NCBI GenBank assembly: GCA_951213105.1
Contig: OX578150.1
Span: 19,632,022 to 19,696,021 of the forward strand
Source of the DNA: Amaurobius ferox
Lineage: Eukaryota; Arthropoda; Arachnida; Araneae; Amaurobiidae
Direction of reading: 5' to 3'
DNA: 64,000 nt
Position 1 is the first letter of the stretch, and every line of letters begins with the position of its first letter. The position numbers and the translations under genes were made by a program. Positions 46,584 to 58,762 of the stretch are shown here, one piece after another. The notes below the pieces were generated by a model. That model ran no database searches, was not told the origin of the DNA, and was given only the letters and a program-made list of their open reading frames with translations.

Positions 46584-49313
46584 CAGCCATAAAAAAAATT
46601 GAAACACCCTACCTCAATTGCACAATTTACATCACAGAACAAAACAGAAGATATCATTCAATAGGGATAAATGTCTTCTATAAATATCAATATTTAAAAT
46701 TTGCCTAAGAGGTCATCTTCATAGTTATTTTGACACTAACTCTGAAATCTTAAAGGGCAATCCTCCAATCATCATTACACAGGGTGGCTATATAATCTGG
46801 AATATAGGGAAATCAGAGAATATCAACATTCTTAAAATATCAGGGAAGTCCTAAAAAAACCTGTAAAAATCAGGGAAATTGAAATTTTTTGGTAATCGCA
46901 GCTTTCTTCTGGCTCACGATAACACACATGTATAGAATTCCTTAATCACGTATTATGCGATGGGTGACATCCTATTGGACACCTCAATAAAAGTAAAAGA
47001 GTTTTAAAATTTCAACGTTTCTCAGTGATCCTTCTCATCTTAATTGTTTTGAAAGTTGTCAAGATATTTCATATGACATTAAAAGCAGATTTAAAAAATA
47101 CTGTTTCTGCTTATACATAATTTTATTGCAATAAGTGATAATTTACTACATGAATTCTTGACTGAATTTTACAGAACATGGCTGAGTTTATAGCTGAGTT
47201 TTGTAGTTTATTTAGAATTTTAATGTTTGAAGGATTAATGTTCTTGTAATAATACTGTTCTTATATAAATCTTGTATAAATATGATACTTTGAGTATTAT
47301 ACTTTCCAATGCTGAAAGTATTTAATTTGAATTATTTATTTTTCATTATCACTTTCAATTTTATTAATTAACTAGTTTATGCTTGTTGGAATGATATTCT
47401 GTAAAAGTAAATAGTGATACATATCAGGGAATTCTTTATTATTATCAGGGAATTATTTATTATTATTTGGAAATCAGGAAATTTTTTATCTGATATCCTG
47501 TAGCCACCCTGTATATTCAAATTCACTGAAAGTTTTTATGCAAATTTAAAGAAAAACGATGAAAAAAGACCTAAAATTGACCGAGAGAATCCTTAAAAAC
47601 CATTGCGGGTGCATCTAAAAATTGATCTCTGCAGCAGAAAGGGCGAATTCCAATTTGATAGTCTGGTTCGGTATGTAATGCATCCTGTATGTAATGTTCT
47701 GCTGCTTTCACCTATGTTTTCAGGGAGTTTGGGTTTAGTGTTAGTACAGATTGTCATTGTTTTAGAAACATCGATGAGTTTGGTGCGATGTTCAATGTTT
47801 TTAATCATAGGTGGTTTACAAAAATCATCCAAGGTTTTCTTCTAACAGTATGATAAAAGTAAAATTTTAGCCTAAAATTTGATATTTCATTATTGACTTT
47901 GTGTTTGATTTAGTACGATTTTATTATTAATTTACATGCCTTTTTTGTTAAAAAAAATTGTCATGTGCATTATAAATGATGTTTATTATAAAAACATAAA
48001 TATTTTCTGTTTATATCTTTTATATTTTATTTGTAATATCAATTTTAGGTTTTTAATACAATATTTAAACAGTGAAATTTCAAAGAAATTATTAAAATAT
48101 AATTATTCTTATCTGAACAGCAGAGTGAGGATATTTTTTCACCTGTGGCAAAACCAGAGTTTGTCACTCTTTTCTCACAAAATCAGCATTCTGTGTCACT
48201 GTGATCTGGGGTATGTGCCCATCTCTAGTTCCACCCATGCTTATCCTCAATGGAGGAGGATATAGGTCCCTGAACTTAGGTGACTAAGACAGTTACTGAA
48301 TGCAAGAAACTGTGGATTGGACACCGAAGTTTCCTAGATCACAAAAGTTTCAAAGTCTGCATTGGTGCTTGCTGGTCATTCTGAAGGTGTTGGGTCCGAT
48401 CCCTCACTGGGTGTCTGTAGTAGTTTAAAATCCATTTTAAACGCGAGATCTGATGTAATTAATCACAGGATGTGCCAAAAATGACCCTGGATATTGAATT
48501 TTGACAGCCCTTTAAACAATCAATATTTTCTACATAACAAACACAATACAAAAAAAAAGTACAAAAACTGGCAAAATAACTCATTTCATACTTAATTCTG
48601 TTTCATTTTTCTATTTGCTTTTTGTATTTATGAGCAATTTCTTTTGACACATTGGAAATGGCCCCCGATAAGTGTAATAATAATGAAATTTGTAATAAAA
48701 TTTAATAGCACACTCAATATTGCACAAATAAACTGAAGTTTTGTATATTGAAGTTTTAGACATAGCTGCATCGATTGGTGTCAAACAGCTGTTTCTATTC
48801 ATAATTTTTATGATTATTAATTTAATAATTAATAAATATTTCAAATATGTTTGAATATTAAAATTTATATGAATTTTGTGTGGGTTTTTTTTTAGTAAAA
48901 AAGTATGCAAATACAATTTTTTTTTTAAATTGATTTATTGTGAATATTTATCCCCAAAACTGGAAAACCCATTTATCATTAAGTCCAGCAAATTTCAAAC
49001 CCTTGCATGCAAATGGACGAAAAATAAACTAAAAAATAATAAATAAATACATTTTGAAATGTAAACTTTTTAAAAAATTTGCTTGAAATTTTCTATAGAA
49101 TTTGAATATGTATTATATCAATGGGGTTTGCCCTTGAAGATTTTGGAATTAGTGCTAAAACAACTCTGAAGATGACCCCTTAAGCAAATTTTAAATATTG
49201 ATATTTGTAGATCACATTTATCCATACCAAATGACCACTTCTGTTTTGTTTTGCGATGTAAATTGTGTAATTACAGTTCGGGTGTTTCATTTTTTTTTTT
49301 TTTTTGACTGCTG
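46584..49313. mobile_element. Tc1/mariner-type element, about 210-bp inverted ends, TA duplication
   Basis: Left end CAGCCATAAAAAAAATTGAA (46584) and right end, inverted, CAGCAGTCAAAA with a longer A run (ending 49313). Both continue with gaaacaccc, acacaatttacatc, aaaacagaag, atatcaatatttaaaatttgc and aggtcatcttc for about 210 bp. TA flanks both sides (46582-46583 and 49314-49315). No intact transposase is present. A smaller element (46780-47511) is nested near the left end. The minus-strand ORF at 47593-47832 is not recognised. Confidence 0.88.
46780..47511. mobile_element. MITE with CAGGGTGGCTA ends, nested
   Basis: CAGGGTGGCTA at 46780-46790 and TAGCCACCCTG at 47501-47511 are exact inverses. 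Inside each end the phrases atcagggaa(a/t)tt recur. Non-coding. The target duplication is unclear. Confidence 0.7.
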
Positions 49314-50160
49314 TACATATCTATTAACCTCAAAACTATGTGTTCATCAAGTAAAATCTAGTGGTTTACATTGATATTGATTAAATTTTGATATGATTTA
49401 GGAAAATAGAAAAAATTTGAATTTAATTCCCAAACTTTTTTTTTAAGTGTATGCAATCGAAAACAAAAGAATAAAAAAAATGTGTATATGCCAATTAAAA
49501 TTCAGGTATGATCTAGTTATTGTGATCATTTATCAAGTATAGAGCACAATCTCTTCTCACCAATGATCTAGACCCATATCTTTTGTGAATCATATATATT
49601 GCATTTGATCATGTCACCTGTCTTTTCAGCCAATAATTTATGGTAATCGTGAACACTTACTTTATTTATGTGCAGAATTACAGGGAGTTGCTTGGATCTT
49701 TTTTACAGCAATATTTAATACCTTTACCACAAACCCATCTTATACTTCCTAGTTCTAAATCTAGTCATGAGCAAAATAAAGATTTGTTTTCTTTTGATCC
49801 TGTTTTTATCTCTGATATTTCATTCAGTTTCACTATTTTACATGTTTGTTTGAATCCAGGGAACAATAAAATTTTGTTTTAAAAAATGAACAAATTAGGT
49901 TAACATTAATTCAACCAATTAAAAGTTCATAAATTTCCTCATTAAATCGGGAATCTTGTTAAATGTAATTTTATGTTATAAATGGGTTCTACTGTTCTAC
50001 TATATTTTTAAAAACCAGCAGCTAGCTGCAAGCACAGCAGTTAGTTGTAATGAACTCGTTAAAATGTCAATAATTGCAAGGTATAAATGATGTATTCATA
50101 TTTTCTTACTGAGCAGGGAATTTTTTATACCTATATCTATATAATTTTTTTACAGATGTA

Positions 50161-50975
50161 CAGTGAACCTAGTTATAATGTGGGTTTTTGTTGACATCAA
50201 ACCAGTCACGTTATAAGGGTATACGTTATAAATGAGGAGTGCTATTTTAATGCTCAACTTTCAGTGTTAAATGATTGTCTGTTTTATTATATTCTAAATG
50301 TATGTTCTTATGTTCTATATTTAGTTGTCTGTTAAACAAATATTTTTATAGAATACAAGAATCCGCTTTTTCAGATTTAAATTTTTCTTTAGAAATACTG
50401 CAACTAATTACATAGTACATGCATTACTATACATAGAAACAGTAGTGTACATGTATGTGTTTTAGTCAGTACAATGCTGTGGAAGCCATAAAGTCTGTCA
50501 TTTTAAATTATTCATAAAGTTTTTTTGTTCATAATTTCCCTTTTTATGGAGGATAAGTTGTCTTAGTGATAAATTGGTGTGTTTCTGCTCTTCAGACCAC
50601 CACAAAACTGTGTCAAATACCCTTACGAATTTCTTCTGTTGTAAGAATATCATTAGGTTTGACCTCTGAATCACTTCCAGAACCTTACATTTCAATATCG
50701 TCATTGGTTGCTGCAACAGCAGCTATTTGTTCATTAGTGATAACTTGACAGATTGGTTTCTGTGCTTCAATATAAATCAGCTGATTTACAATTGTCTATG
50801 TAATTCCTACTCATTTTCAAAGTTGTCTTGTTTAATCACTAGCGTGTGGTTAAGAAGGTTGATTGGTGTAGATGGATGGCAAGACTGGGAAGATACACAA
50901 AGTAGGATGGAGAAAATAAAGGGAGATATACTTACACCTTTGTTATATCTATATCCATGGTAAAATGGCTTAAAG
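50161..50975 (-). mobile_element. pogo/Tigger-type remnant
   Basis: CAGTGAACCTAGTTATAATG at 50161, directly after TA, matches the usual start of Tigger/pogo elements. The minus strand at 50498-50930 reads as the acidic tail of such a transposase. The other terminus was not found; the element appears interrupted by the one at 50976-52426. Confidence 0.6.
50498..50860 (-). pseudogene. Tigger-like transposase, C-terminal tail
   Basis: Damaged reading in two frames: NYIDNCKSADLY, VITNEQIAAVAATNDDIEM, EVKPNDILTTEEI, then FDTVLWWSEEQKHTNLSLRQ. This order (an acidic region, a TDEEI-like motif, then a helix ending in a W-x-E-Q block) is what follows the DDE core in Tigger/jerky-type proteins. The catalytic core itself is missing. 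Assignment rests on this order and on the neighbouring terminus. Confidence 0.5.
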
Positions 50976-52426
50976 GTATACCATACCTGCCAACTTTTAC
51001 GCATTATGCGTAAAATTTACGCATTTTAACCGCTCTTTACGCTTTTACGCATGTATTGCTATATTTTACGCATATCCGCATTTATTTGAATTTTTTAACA
51101 TTACTAGGAAATCAATCTTCGGTGAAATTCTCTGGCTTTTTTTGTTTGAAATTTATTAATTAACCAGACGTGGTATATTCTTCGGAAACACCATTTTACG
51201 CTTTTTCAGCACGGATTTCTACCATTCCCGGGATCGTAGCAAATCCATAATAAAATGCAGGGTAATACCAATCAAATTAACGGAGATTTACGGCCGCGTG
51301 TAATGTAAATGAAGATCTCGATCGCTTATTTTATGAAAGTAATAAATATACTTCTTCAAAGGTTGTCTAATTCAGCATAAATAGCTAAAATGTTATTTTG
51401 TTCATTAATTTCGCATAAACACTGCGATTGCGCAATTCAGTTTGTTCTTATGAATCGCCGAGAGAACAAAAGTATCTTTTTCCATCCATCTCAATCTTCT
51501 AAATATTGCATTTTTGATTGAGTGAACTAGTTTATTTTCATATTCTAATTAATTATTATGGTTAATTTCTTAATTATTTTCACATAAGCAGTGCGATTGC
51601 GCAATTCAGTTACTTCGCGTGAATTACCGAGAGTACGTTAGTATCTTTTTCCATCCATCTCCATCATTTAAATATTGCATATTAGATCGATTGAACTAGC
51701 TTATTTTCATATTCTGATTAATTATTACGGTTAATTTCTTAATTATTTTTGCATAAACAGTGCGATTGCGCAATTCAGTTACTTCGCGTGAATTGCCGAG
51801 AGTACGTTAATATCTTTTTCCATCCATCTCCATCATTTAAATGTTGCATATTAGATCGATTGAACTAGCTTATTTTCATATTATGGCTAATTATTAAGGT
51901 TAATTTTTTAATTGTATTTGCATAATACAAATTTTTCTATTTTGAAAAATGGGTATGAACTCTGTGAAGGAATATTTTTCAATAAATGGTATTAAAGCAA
52001 TAATTTAGGCAAATAAAAAGGAAACCATTTTGGCAGGAACATAATTTAGTGCTATTATTTTTTTTTTAATTATTATTATTATTATTATAGATCAATATTT
52101 GTTACTCTTAGTGAAAACCTGTGTTTTACCAAACATAAATATTTGTTTTCATTATAAAATAATTTTCACCGGATAAAACCTTTATATATTTTTTATTTTA
52201 TAATTTATTGTCCTGAAATTTTATAAAATTGGTGTCCTGAATTTTCATATTCTACCAGTACTATGCCTGATATTTAATGCAGTATTTTTTTAATGCAGGT
52301 ATTTGTACATAGTTAAATTCATTAAAAATGTCGTTTGTGCGTGTAGTTTAAAAAAAATCATTATAAATGTCATTCACGCAAAATTTTACACATTCCAATT
52401 TTCCCAGGTTGGCAGGTATGGTATAC
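50976..52426. mobile_element. Non-autonomous element with an internal 169-bp tandem array
   Basis: GTATACCATACCTGCCAAC at 50976 and its inverse GTTGGCAGGTATGGTATAC ending at 52426 form 19-bp perfect ends. The inner sequence has clustered ttacgcat motifs at the left end and a matching acgcaaaattttaca near the right end. There is no coding. Three copies of a 169-bp unit fill the middle. The target duplication was not settled. Confidence 0.82.
51410..51925 (+). repeat. Tandem repeat, 169-bp unit, about three copies
   Basis: The phrase cataa(a/g)ca(c/g)tgcgattgcgc begins at 51414, 51583 and 51752, exact 169-bp steps. Each unit contains gtatctttttccatccatct, an aaatattgcat-type phrase and tagcttattttcatatt. 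Units two and three are closer to each other than to the first. A long unit near 170 bp with an AT-rich body is the size class of many centromeric satellites. Confidence 0.93.
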
Positions 52427-52820
52427 AAAACAAATGCAATAAAAGAGGGAACTCTACTTTAATGTAAGTGTATGCACTTCTATTCATGCAAAATGATCTA
52501 AATCAATAACAATGAAGTATGATGTCTCTCTAGCGATTTAAAATGCAAATCTTTGATAAAAACGATACTAGAACTTATAGCGAATTCCCGAAAACCAAAG
52601 AACATTTTAGTAATGCTCTCTCTTATAACAAACAAAACTGTTGTGTGGGTGTACGTGTACACCTGTTATACCACAGTCACTTATCTTGAGCAACTCAGCA
52701 ACACCATGTACATTTTCTAATTTATGTATTATAAATGTTTTCAGAATAATGTAATTTGCAAGATGGTGTAAAAGGTGAAAAGTTTATTTTTTGAGGATTT
52801 CCCTTGTTTAGATATCCTTA

Positions 52821-53192
52821 TATATATATATATATATATTTTTTCCAATGGCCAGGCATTGACTCTTTCATCTTCGCCTATACATCGGCCAGAACAGTGA
52901 ACCTCTTAGCCGTCAAAGACGTTGCCCCAGCACACCAGTGGGGGTGGGAACACATTGCGCCCAACAACACAAACATCCATGTCTTACGAGGGACTTAAAC
53001 CCACAACGTGGCGGCCGATCAATTGCAGGAAATGCTCACCTTGACTGTTCGGCCACCACATCGACTGAAATGAGCCAACAGTATGCAGTGTTCCCAGGTG
53101 GTCACCCACCCAAGTACTAACCGTGCCCGATGCTGCTTAACTTCGGTGATCTAACGAGAACCGGTGTTTTCAGCACGGTAGAGCCGTTGGCT
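52821..53192 (-). mobile_element. 5S rRNA-derived SINE with 9-bp target duplication
   Basis: On the minus strand, 53191 to about 53072 is a recognisable 5S rRNA. It starts GCCAACGGCTCTACCG and contains CACCGGTTCTCGTTAGATC, the internal promoter parts AGTTAAGCAGCATCGGGC and TAGTACTTGGGTGGGTGACC, and ACCTGGGAACACTG. It is followed not by a terminator but by a 230-bp unrelated body (gatgtggtggccgaacagtc ... gtctttgacggctaagaggt ... cctggccattgg) and a TA-rich tail. The direct repeat atatcctta flanks it (52812-52820 and 53193-53201). It is therefore a 5S-headed retroposon rather than a 5S gene. Confidence 0.9.
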
Positions 53193-53254
53193 ATATCCTT
53201 AATATAACATTATGCATTTTCTTCAAACTTATTTTATTTTCATTTTAATATATA

Positions 53255-54085
53255 CAGGGTGTCTCAAAAAGATTGAAACGCTCTTTAAATCTTTACCTGT
53301 TGGGAGATAAGTGGGCAATGTAAATTGCAAATATTTTGAAAGTAAGATAGGAAATAAGATTACGTTAATGAAATAGTCCTTCTATTAATTTTCAAAAAGT
53401 TACACTTTTTAAATTTTTATACGACCCCCTTAGACAAATTGGGTCAATCAGAAAATTTTTATTTTTAATGCAACAAGATCATTAAAAGACCTGCATATCT
53501 GTATCTTTAAAATTGAGCAAATTATATTTAATTGAACATTGTGAATGGGGACCATATATCAAATTAGAAATGTAAATTTGTGGCATATCACATTAAAGAT
53601 AATACATAGGAGATATTTTTGCGAATTCCGCTTAGGCTCACGATGCAATCACTGATTCTTAAGTACTTTTCAATAACTAAGTACTTTTCCAATAATTAAG
53701 TACTTTTTTATCTAAACAATTTCCAGCATCAATTTGTTTATGATCCATCCCTGTTTTCACTGAAGAAACAGCCTTTCTACGGAAAAGTGGCATAAGTCAG
53801 ATTTTTTCCTTTAGCATAATTCAGTTGATTTTAAGGATATAGATATGCGAGTTTTTTTAATGATCTTGTTGCATTAAAAATACAAATTTTCTGATTGACC
53901 AAATTTGTCTAAAGGGTCGTATGAAAATTAAAAAAGTGTAACTTTTTGAAAATTAATGGAAAGACTATTTCATTAACTTAGTCTTATTTCCTAACTTACT
54001 TTCAACATTTTTGCAGTTTACATTGCGCACTTATCTCCAACAGGTAAAGATTTAAAGTGCTTTTCAATCTTTTTGGGACACCCTG
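53255..54085. mobile_element. Palindromic mariner-type MITE, TA duplication
   Basis: CAGGGTGTCTCAAAAAGATT at 53255 and its inverse AATCTTTTTGGGACACCCTG ending at 54085 start inverted ends of about 260 bp. They continue through tctttacctgttgggagataa, gaaatagtcctt and gcaacaagatcattaaaa. TA lies on both sides (53253-53254 and 54086-54087). A 300-bp asymmetric middle holds phrases of taagtactttt repeated at 53660-53710. No coding. Confidence 0.93.

Positions 54086-54087
<2 letters not shown>

Positions 54088-54134
<47 letters not shown>
54088..54134. repeat. (TA)n microsatellite beside the MITE
   Basis: An uninterrupted TA run immediately outside the right end of the MITE, probably the target into which it inserted. 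Confidence 0.95.
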
Positions 54135-54137
<3 letters not shown>

Positions 54138-55472
54138 AATTATGTGTTACAGGCAACCCCTAAACATATGCTGCTTTTGGAAGTTTTTTAAAGTTAATCC
54201 CATATATTTAACTCCTACTTCAGTTGATCTCTTAAAATCTGAAAGGTATGTTGTACATTTTATGAATAAAACTTTTTTTTATAGTTTGTGAATCTGCTAT
54301 ATCCTATTTTTACTTTACTCATATAGTATGCAAGGATAGCTCTATTTATATGTTTTCACAATCCAATCACCAAATGCAATTTTTATTTACCAAAAACAAA
54401 CTTCAATCACCAACTTGTAAATTTATTCCCAAGTTGAAAATTTTATTCTTTTTCACCATCTTCTATTTAACTTAATCTGGTTGTTGTCAGTGTGATTCAA
54501 ATCTTTGATATCCTAACTAAACAGGTTCCATTAGTCATAGTAACATGAAATTGGGTATGTTGTTTTATTTTTTTTATAGTACATGTTAGCTCTTCGGATT
54601 TTGAGCCTTATCTAGCTAATCAGTTGTGAGCTATAGAAATGTACTCATTTTTTGGTAATAACTCAAGATCCGGAGTAGCTAGAAAGCTCATTTGGCATAT
54701 TGCTGACTCTCATGATATATTTTAGTTTTTTGGATTTTTAACTTTACTGGTCTAGCCTGTTCTGTGCCCATTATAGGAATATACTAGTTTTTTTTAATAA
54801 TTTGCGAATTGCATGACATTGCAGCAAATAGAAAATCCAAATTTTGTATGCCTTTCATACATTTAAGTAACATACATTTTTATGCATTTGAGTTACAAAT
54901 AATCAAAGAGGGTACTTTAAAAACTGTTTATTTTTTTGGGGCTTTTACTGGCTATAATTTTTTAAGAAATGTCATATGATGATGGCAATGCTTGTTCACC
55001 ATGGGATGCATAGCTGAGCCTATACCTAGTGTAGTTATCAGCAGTTTTGTATCTAAACAAATGCAACTAAAATCTAAAGTTCACTTAAATAATTTTTTTA
55101 CATATGTCAATTAATACTGCATTTTAAATTCAAGTGCAACTTAAACATGCAATCATATCCAATTTTCTTTTTATTTATGGAGTAATATTAAATTGTAATA
55201 TTATTCAATTTTTTTCTTATCAAAACATTTAACTAATGTTTTGTATAATTTTAAATTATTTTATTTTTAAAAGCTTTTGTTTAGAATTCAGTCATTTAAA
55301 TTGAAAAGAAAATTTGCATTTACATTTCTTAAAACATTTTATTTACTTATGAATATACAAATTTTAAGATATTTTTGTTTATATATAAATTTTAGATATT
55401 TATATTTTTAACTTCTATTTGAGTTTAAATATTTTACAATTTAAGTTGAGCAAATTAATTAAAAATATATTG

Positions 55473-55745
55473 GCCTGGGATAGCCCAGTCATTATGGTGA
55501 GAGAATCGCATTTGGAGTTCTGAGTTTGATCCTCACCACTGCTCAAAACTATCCCTGTGTTATGTGGACTATGGACTCAACAAATCTGTAGGTACAAAAG
55601 TCCTTATGAAAGGTGATGGGTAAGGGAAAGGAAGATATAACCCCATGTGGCTTTTTGGTCTTGGGTAGCATTAAGCAAAAGTCAGACTTCTATCATGGAG
55701 TGCAAATTTTAGTCATTTGATCAAAAGAAGCTGCAAATTTTCTCC
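55473..55745 (+). mobile_element. tRNA-derived SINE, second family
   Basis: Starts ggcctgggatagcccagtca (A-box-like TAGCCCAG), then about 40 bp later gagtttgatcctcac (B-box, one or two changes from GGTTCGANTCC). The body contains aacaaatctgtaggtacaaaagtcc and gtaagggaaaggaagata. It is unrelated in its body to SINE family 1. Target duplication not found. Confidence 0.7.
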
Positions 55746-56127
55746 CCTTTTCCATGGTCTTTGGTCTTATAGTTTTTTTAACTAGTCCTAGATAAGTGGG
55801 ATTAGTAACAATAACAGTGTTAAATAATTTATTTATATGTATATTGCTTAAACAAATTTAAATGTTTCATCAGACAGTTATATATAAAAACATTTATTTT
55901 CATTATATGCCACTAGAAGTTGGTGCTGTTCTGTACCTATTATAAACAAAATTGTTCTCTTTGTTAAGTTTTAAATGTAGTATCTCATAAAAAGAGGGTT
56001 TAGAAGCAGATGTATATCACTATGGTCTAATGGCTACTACTACTGTCCAATTTTTTTTTAAAACAAAATGCTAGATGGAAACTCCAATGCACTTTATATT
56101 TGGGTGGTATAAAAACATCATCTACAT

Positions 56128-58762
56128 CAGGCATGTCAAACTCAAAGGCTAACACGGGCCAAATAAACAAAGTCTAAGTTTATGTGGGTCGTCAATAATA
56201 ATAATAAAAAAAAAAAATTATAGAGAACTAGGTTTATTTTGAAAAAAAAAAAAAAAAAAAACAGTGATAAAATCAATGTTTTCTTCCTGACACTTGGCAT
56301 CTCTTCTCTGCTACTATCTTTTCCACTTTGGGAGAGATCTTGTTCGCAATAGCTACTTTCAAAACTGAACCAAGGTGAATGTCAGTAATTCTTGATCTGA
56401 CAGGTGACTTATTTTCTTTCATGAGTGTAAATAATTGCTTAAACCTATAATTTCATATGCGAATTGTCGAGTGTTTTCAAACCTGGCTGGCAAATATTTG
56501 TAAAATTCAGGCACACCAACTTCACTGAATTTTGCCTTCAAATCTGAATAGCACTGGATCTCGATTACCTCCATTTGCATATAATTAGATACTAATTCTA
56601 TATTTATCGAGAAAATCGAAGAAAACAAAAAAACTTGTCTTTCAAAAATTTAAAATCTGAAAGCCTTGTTTCAGAATCTAAGGCTTAAAATTTTTCCTGC
56701 GTATTTTTGATACCATGCAATTTCACCTAAACTTGATACTGTGCATGTCGAAAAGTGTGTCAAATCTTCATTTCTCAACTGCGTTTTCTAGAGAGCTAGC
56801 ATTTAAATCTTACATTTAAATGCTTCAACTTGGTCACACATTTTCGTAATGATCTGTGTGATCTTTCCTCTGCAATTTTAAATTTAAATCGGATAAGTAT
56901 TTTGTTATATCAGCCAAGAAGAATAAATCTTGCAACCATACTGGATCAAAACACAAGCTCCTGTCTTGATTTTTCGTTATTAAAACTGACATATTTCTTC
57001 TTTCAAGTCCCAGAATTGTTTAAGAACCTTGGAACAGGATAACCAACGTACTTCGGTATAGTAGGACAACACGGAATATTCGCTTTCTAATAAAGCAGCT
57101 TTCTAATTCGCTTTCTAATAAATTCACTTAATTAAGCAGAAAACTGTCACTGATTTAAGCCTGGAGATCTTATAAAATTGATTATTTTTTAGAGGTGTCC
57201 ACATATTTTCCATCTTTATTACCTTCGTACAAAATACTTCTTGATGTATAATGCAATGCGTATGATGAATCTTGGAACCATCATATTTTTTCGCAGTAGT
57301 GCCATGAAACCGTAGGTTTTTATGGTCACTGAAGGCTCTCCATCTGTTGCTACAGAAGTCAATTTAGACAGAGGTAGATTGTATTTTTGCAATAGTTCAT
57401 AGACACAATAAAAAATATTTTGTCCTGTCGTAATGCCAGGCATCGGTACTGATTCCAATAATTCCTCAAAAATGTTGAAATCTGTGCCACAAGCACGAAG
57501 AAACACAGCTAACTGGGCTATGTCCCCACTGTCTGTACTCTCGTCACAGGCAATGGAGAAAACTTCGAAACTGGATGATTTTGCTTTGATCTGATCATTT
57601 AAATTGCCGGCCAAATGGGTGACTTTTTCCGCAATGGTATTCGAAACAAAAATATTACTTAAAAAGCCTTAACACTTGCCGGACAAACAATTTTTGCAGC
57701 TTTAGTTAGACATTCATTGATGAAATTTCCTTCGATAGAAGGTTTTGAGTGTTTAGCTATCATCTCCAACAAGACGTAGCTTACATGCACCACCGCTAAA
57801 CTTTCTTCTATTATTTCAGTAAACATGGTCTGTTGTTTTTTAGTTCCAATTTGAACTCTTTCAACTTCTCTTGTCTCATTAATCCTTCGTAATTATCATA
57901 TTTTGATTTATGTTATTCATAGTGACGTTTAATGTTATATAACGTTTTTATATGTATAGCATTATTACATATCAAGCAGATTGTTTTATCTTTTATTTCG
58001 CAGCAAAAATACTCCAATTCCCACTTTTCTTAGAAATATCAATGTTCGTTCTTTTAGTTTTACTATCACTTGGTTTCGACATACTGAATACAAAGGGCTA
58101 AAATATGAGTAATCATTAAAACAAAATAATAAAATATTTTGAATAAATTTAATAGGGGATGGATTTTCTAATATTCATTATTTACCTCACAATGATTCAA
58201 AACATCCTCCATCCATCTCGTCAGTGTGTCGACTGTGAACTTGCATTCAAATAGAACGTTTTCATATGGAACGTTTTTATTTGATTTTATTTCTGTACTA
58301 TTAAATGGCATTCCATGCAAACAACTCTGTATTTTGCAGATACTTGGCATAGGGGGGATCCAATGAATCATTTCTCCAGCTAGAGCTGTGAAACATGGTT
58401 TTGTAATATAAACCAACAGAACACTTCTCGTAGTCTCTGCTATTTTATAATTGAGTTTCGGTTCTTGTTTTGATTTTAGCTTAATGACTTCGTTAGTGAA
58501 TCATAGGAATATAAGAGAGTTTTTTTTTTAAGTTTGGGTTTTAGAGGAATGTGCGGCAGTGAAATTATTAGGTTATTTTGGATAAAAGAATGGCTGAGCC
58601 AAGACGTTTTCTTTCTAATAAATATGTATAATTAGAAATTTTAAACATTAAACTACGAAAATTTTATCAAAACTTTTTTCACATACTGTTATATAGACTA
58701 GGCCACAAAGATATTTGTTGTGTGCCTCATGCAGCCCTCGGGCCGCGAGTTTGACATGCTTG
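56128..58762 (-). mobile_element. hAT element (GTF2IRD2/ZBED-like) with 8-bp target duplication
   Basis: CAGGCATGTCAAACTC at 56128 and, inverted, CAAGCATGTCAAACTC ending at 58762. The direct repeat atctacat lies at 56120-56127 and 58763-58770. The minus strand carries a damaged transposase. At 2,635 bp it is close to full size, so a nearly complete but mutated copy. Confidence 0.93.
56419..58082 (-). pseudogene. hAT transposase, GTF2IRD2/ZBED5-like, several lesions
   Basis: Probable start ATG at 58082 (MSKPSDSKTKRTNIDISKKS), then a frame break and a BED-like finger CLICNNAIHIKTLYNIKRHY. The clearest part, 57219-57614, reads FSIACDESTDSGDIAQLAVF, RACGTDFNIFEELLESVPMP, and LTSVATDGEPSVTIKTYGFM: the catalytic domain with the CDESTD and TDGEPS motifs of GTF2IRD2-type transposases. 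Near 57000 a reading FLADITKYLSDLNLKLQ follows, and the end at 56419-56628 has DLKAKFSEVGVPEFYKYLPA and ENTRQFAYEI. Frameshifts and stops make it inactive. Confidence 0.87.

Noticed and set aside
47593..47832. Minus-strand ORF of 79 codons with ordinary amino acid make-up
   Set aside because: It may be a fragment of an unknown element protein, but I could not match it to any family, so it is not annotated as a gene.
48340..48450. Possible B-box (gggtccgatccctc) suggesting another SINE
   Set aside because: No A-box at the right distance, no body shared with other copies here and no target duplication.
53072..53191. A functional 5S rRNA gene on the minus strand
   Set aside because: It lacks a T-run terminator, continues into a retroposon body and lies inside a target duplication, so it is a SINE head.
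58168..58416. Minus-strand ORF between the hAT transposase start and the right terminus
   Set aside because: Lies upstream of the transposase ATG in the non-coding end of the element and shows no known motif.
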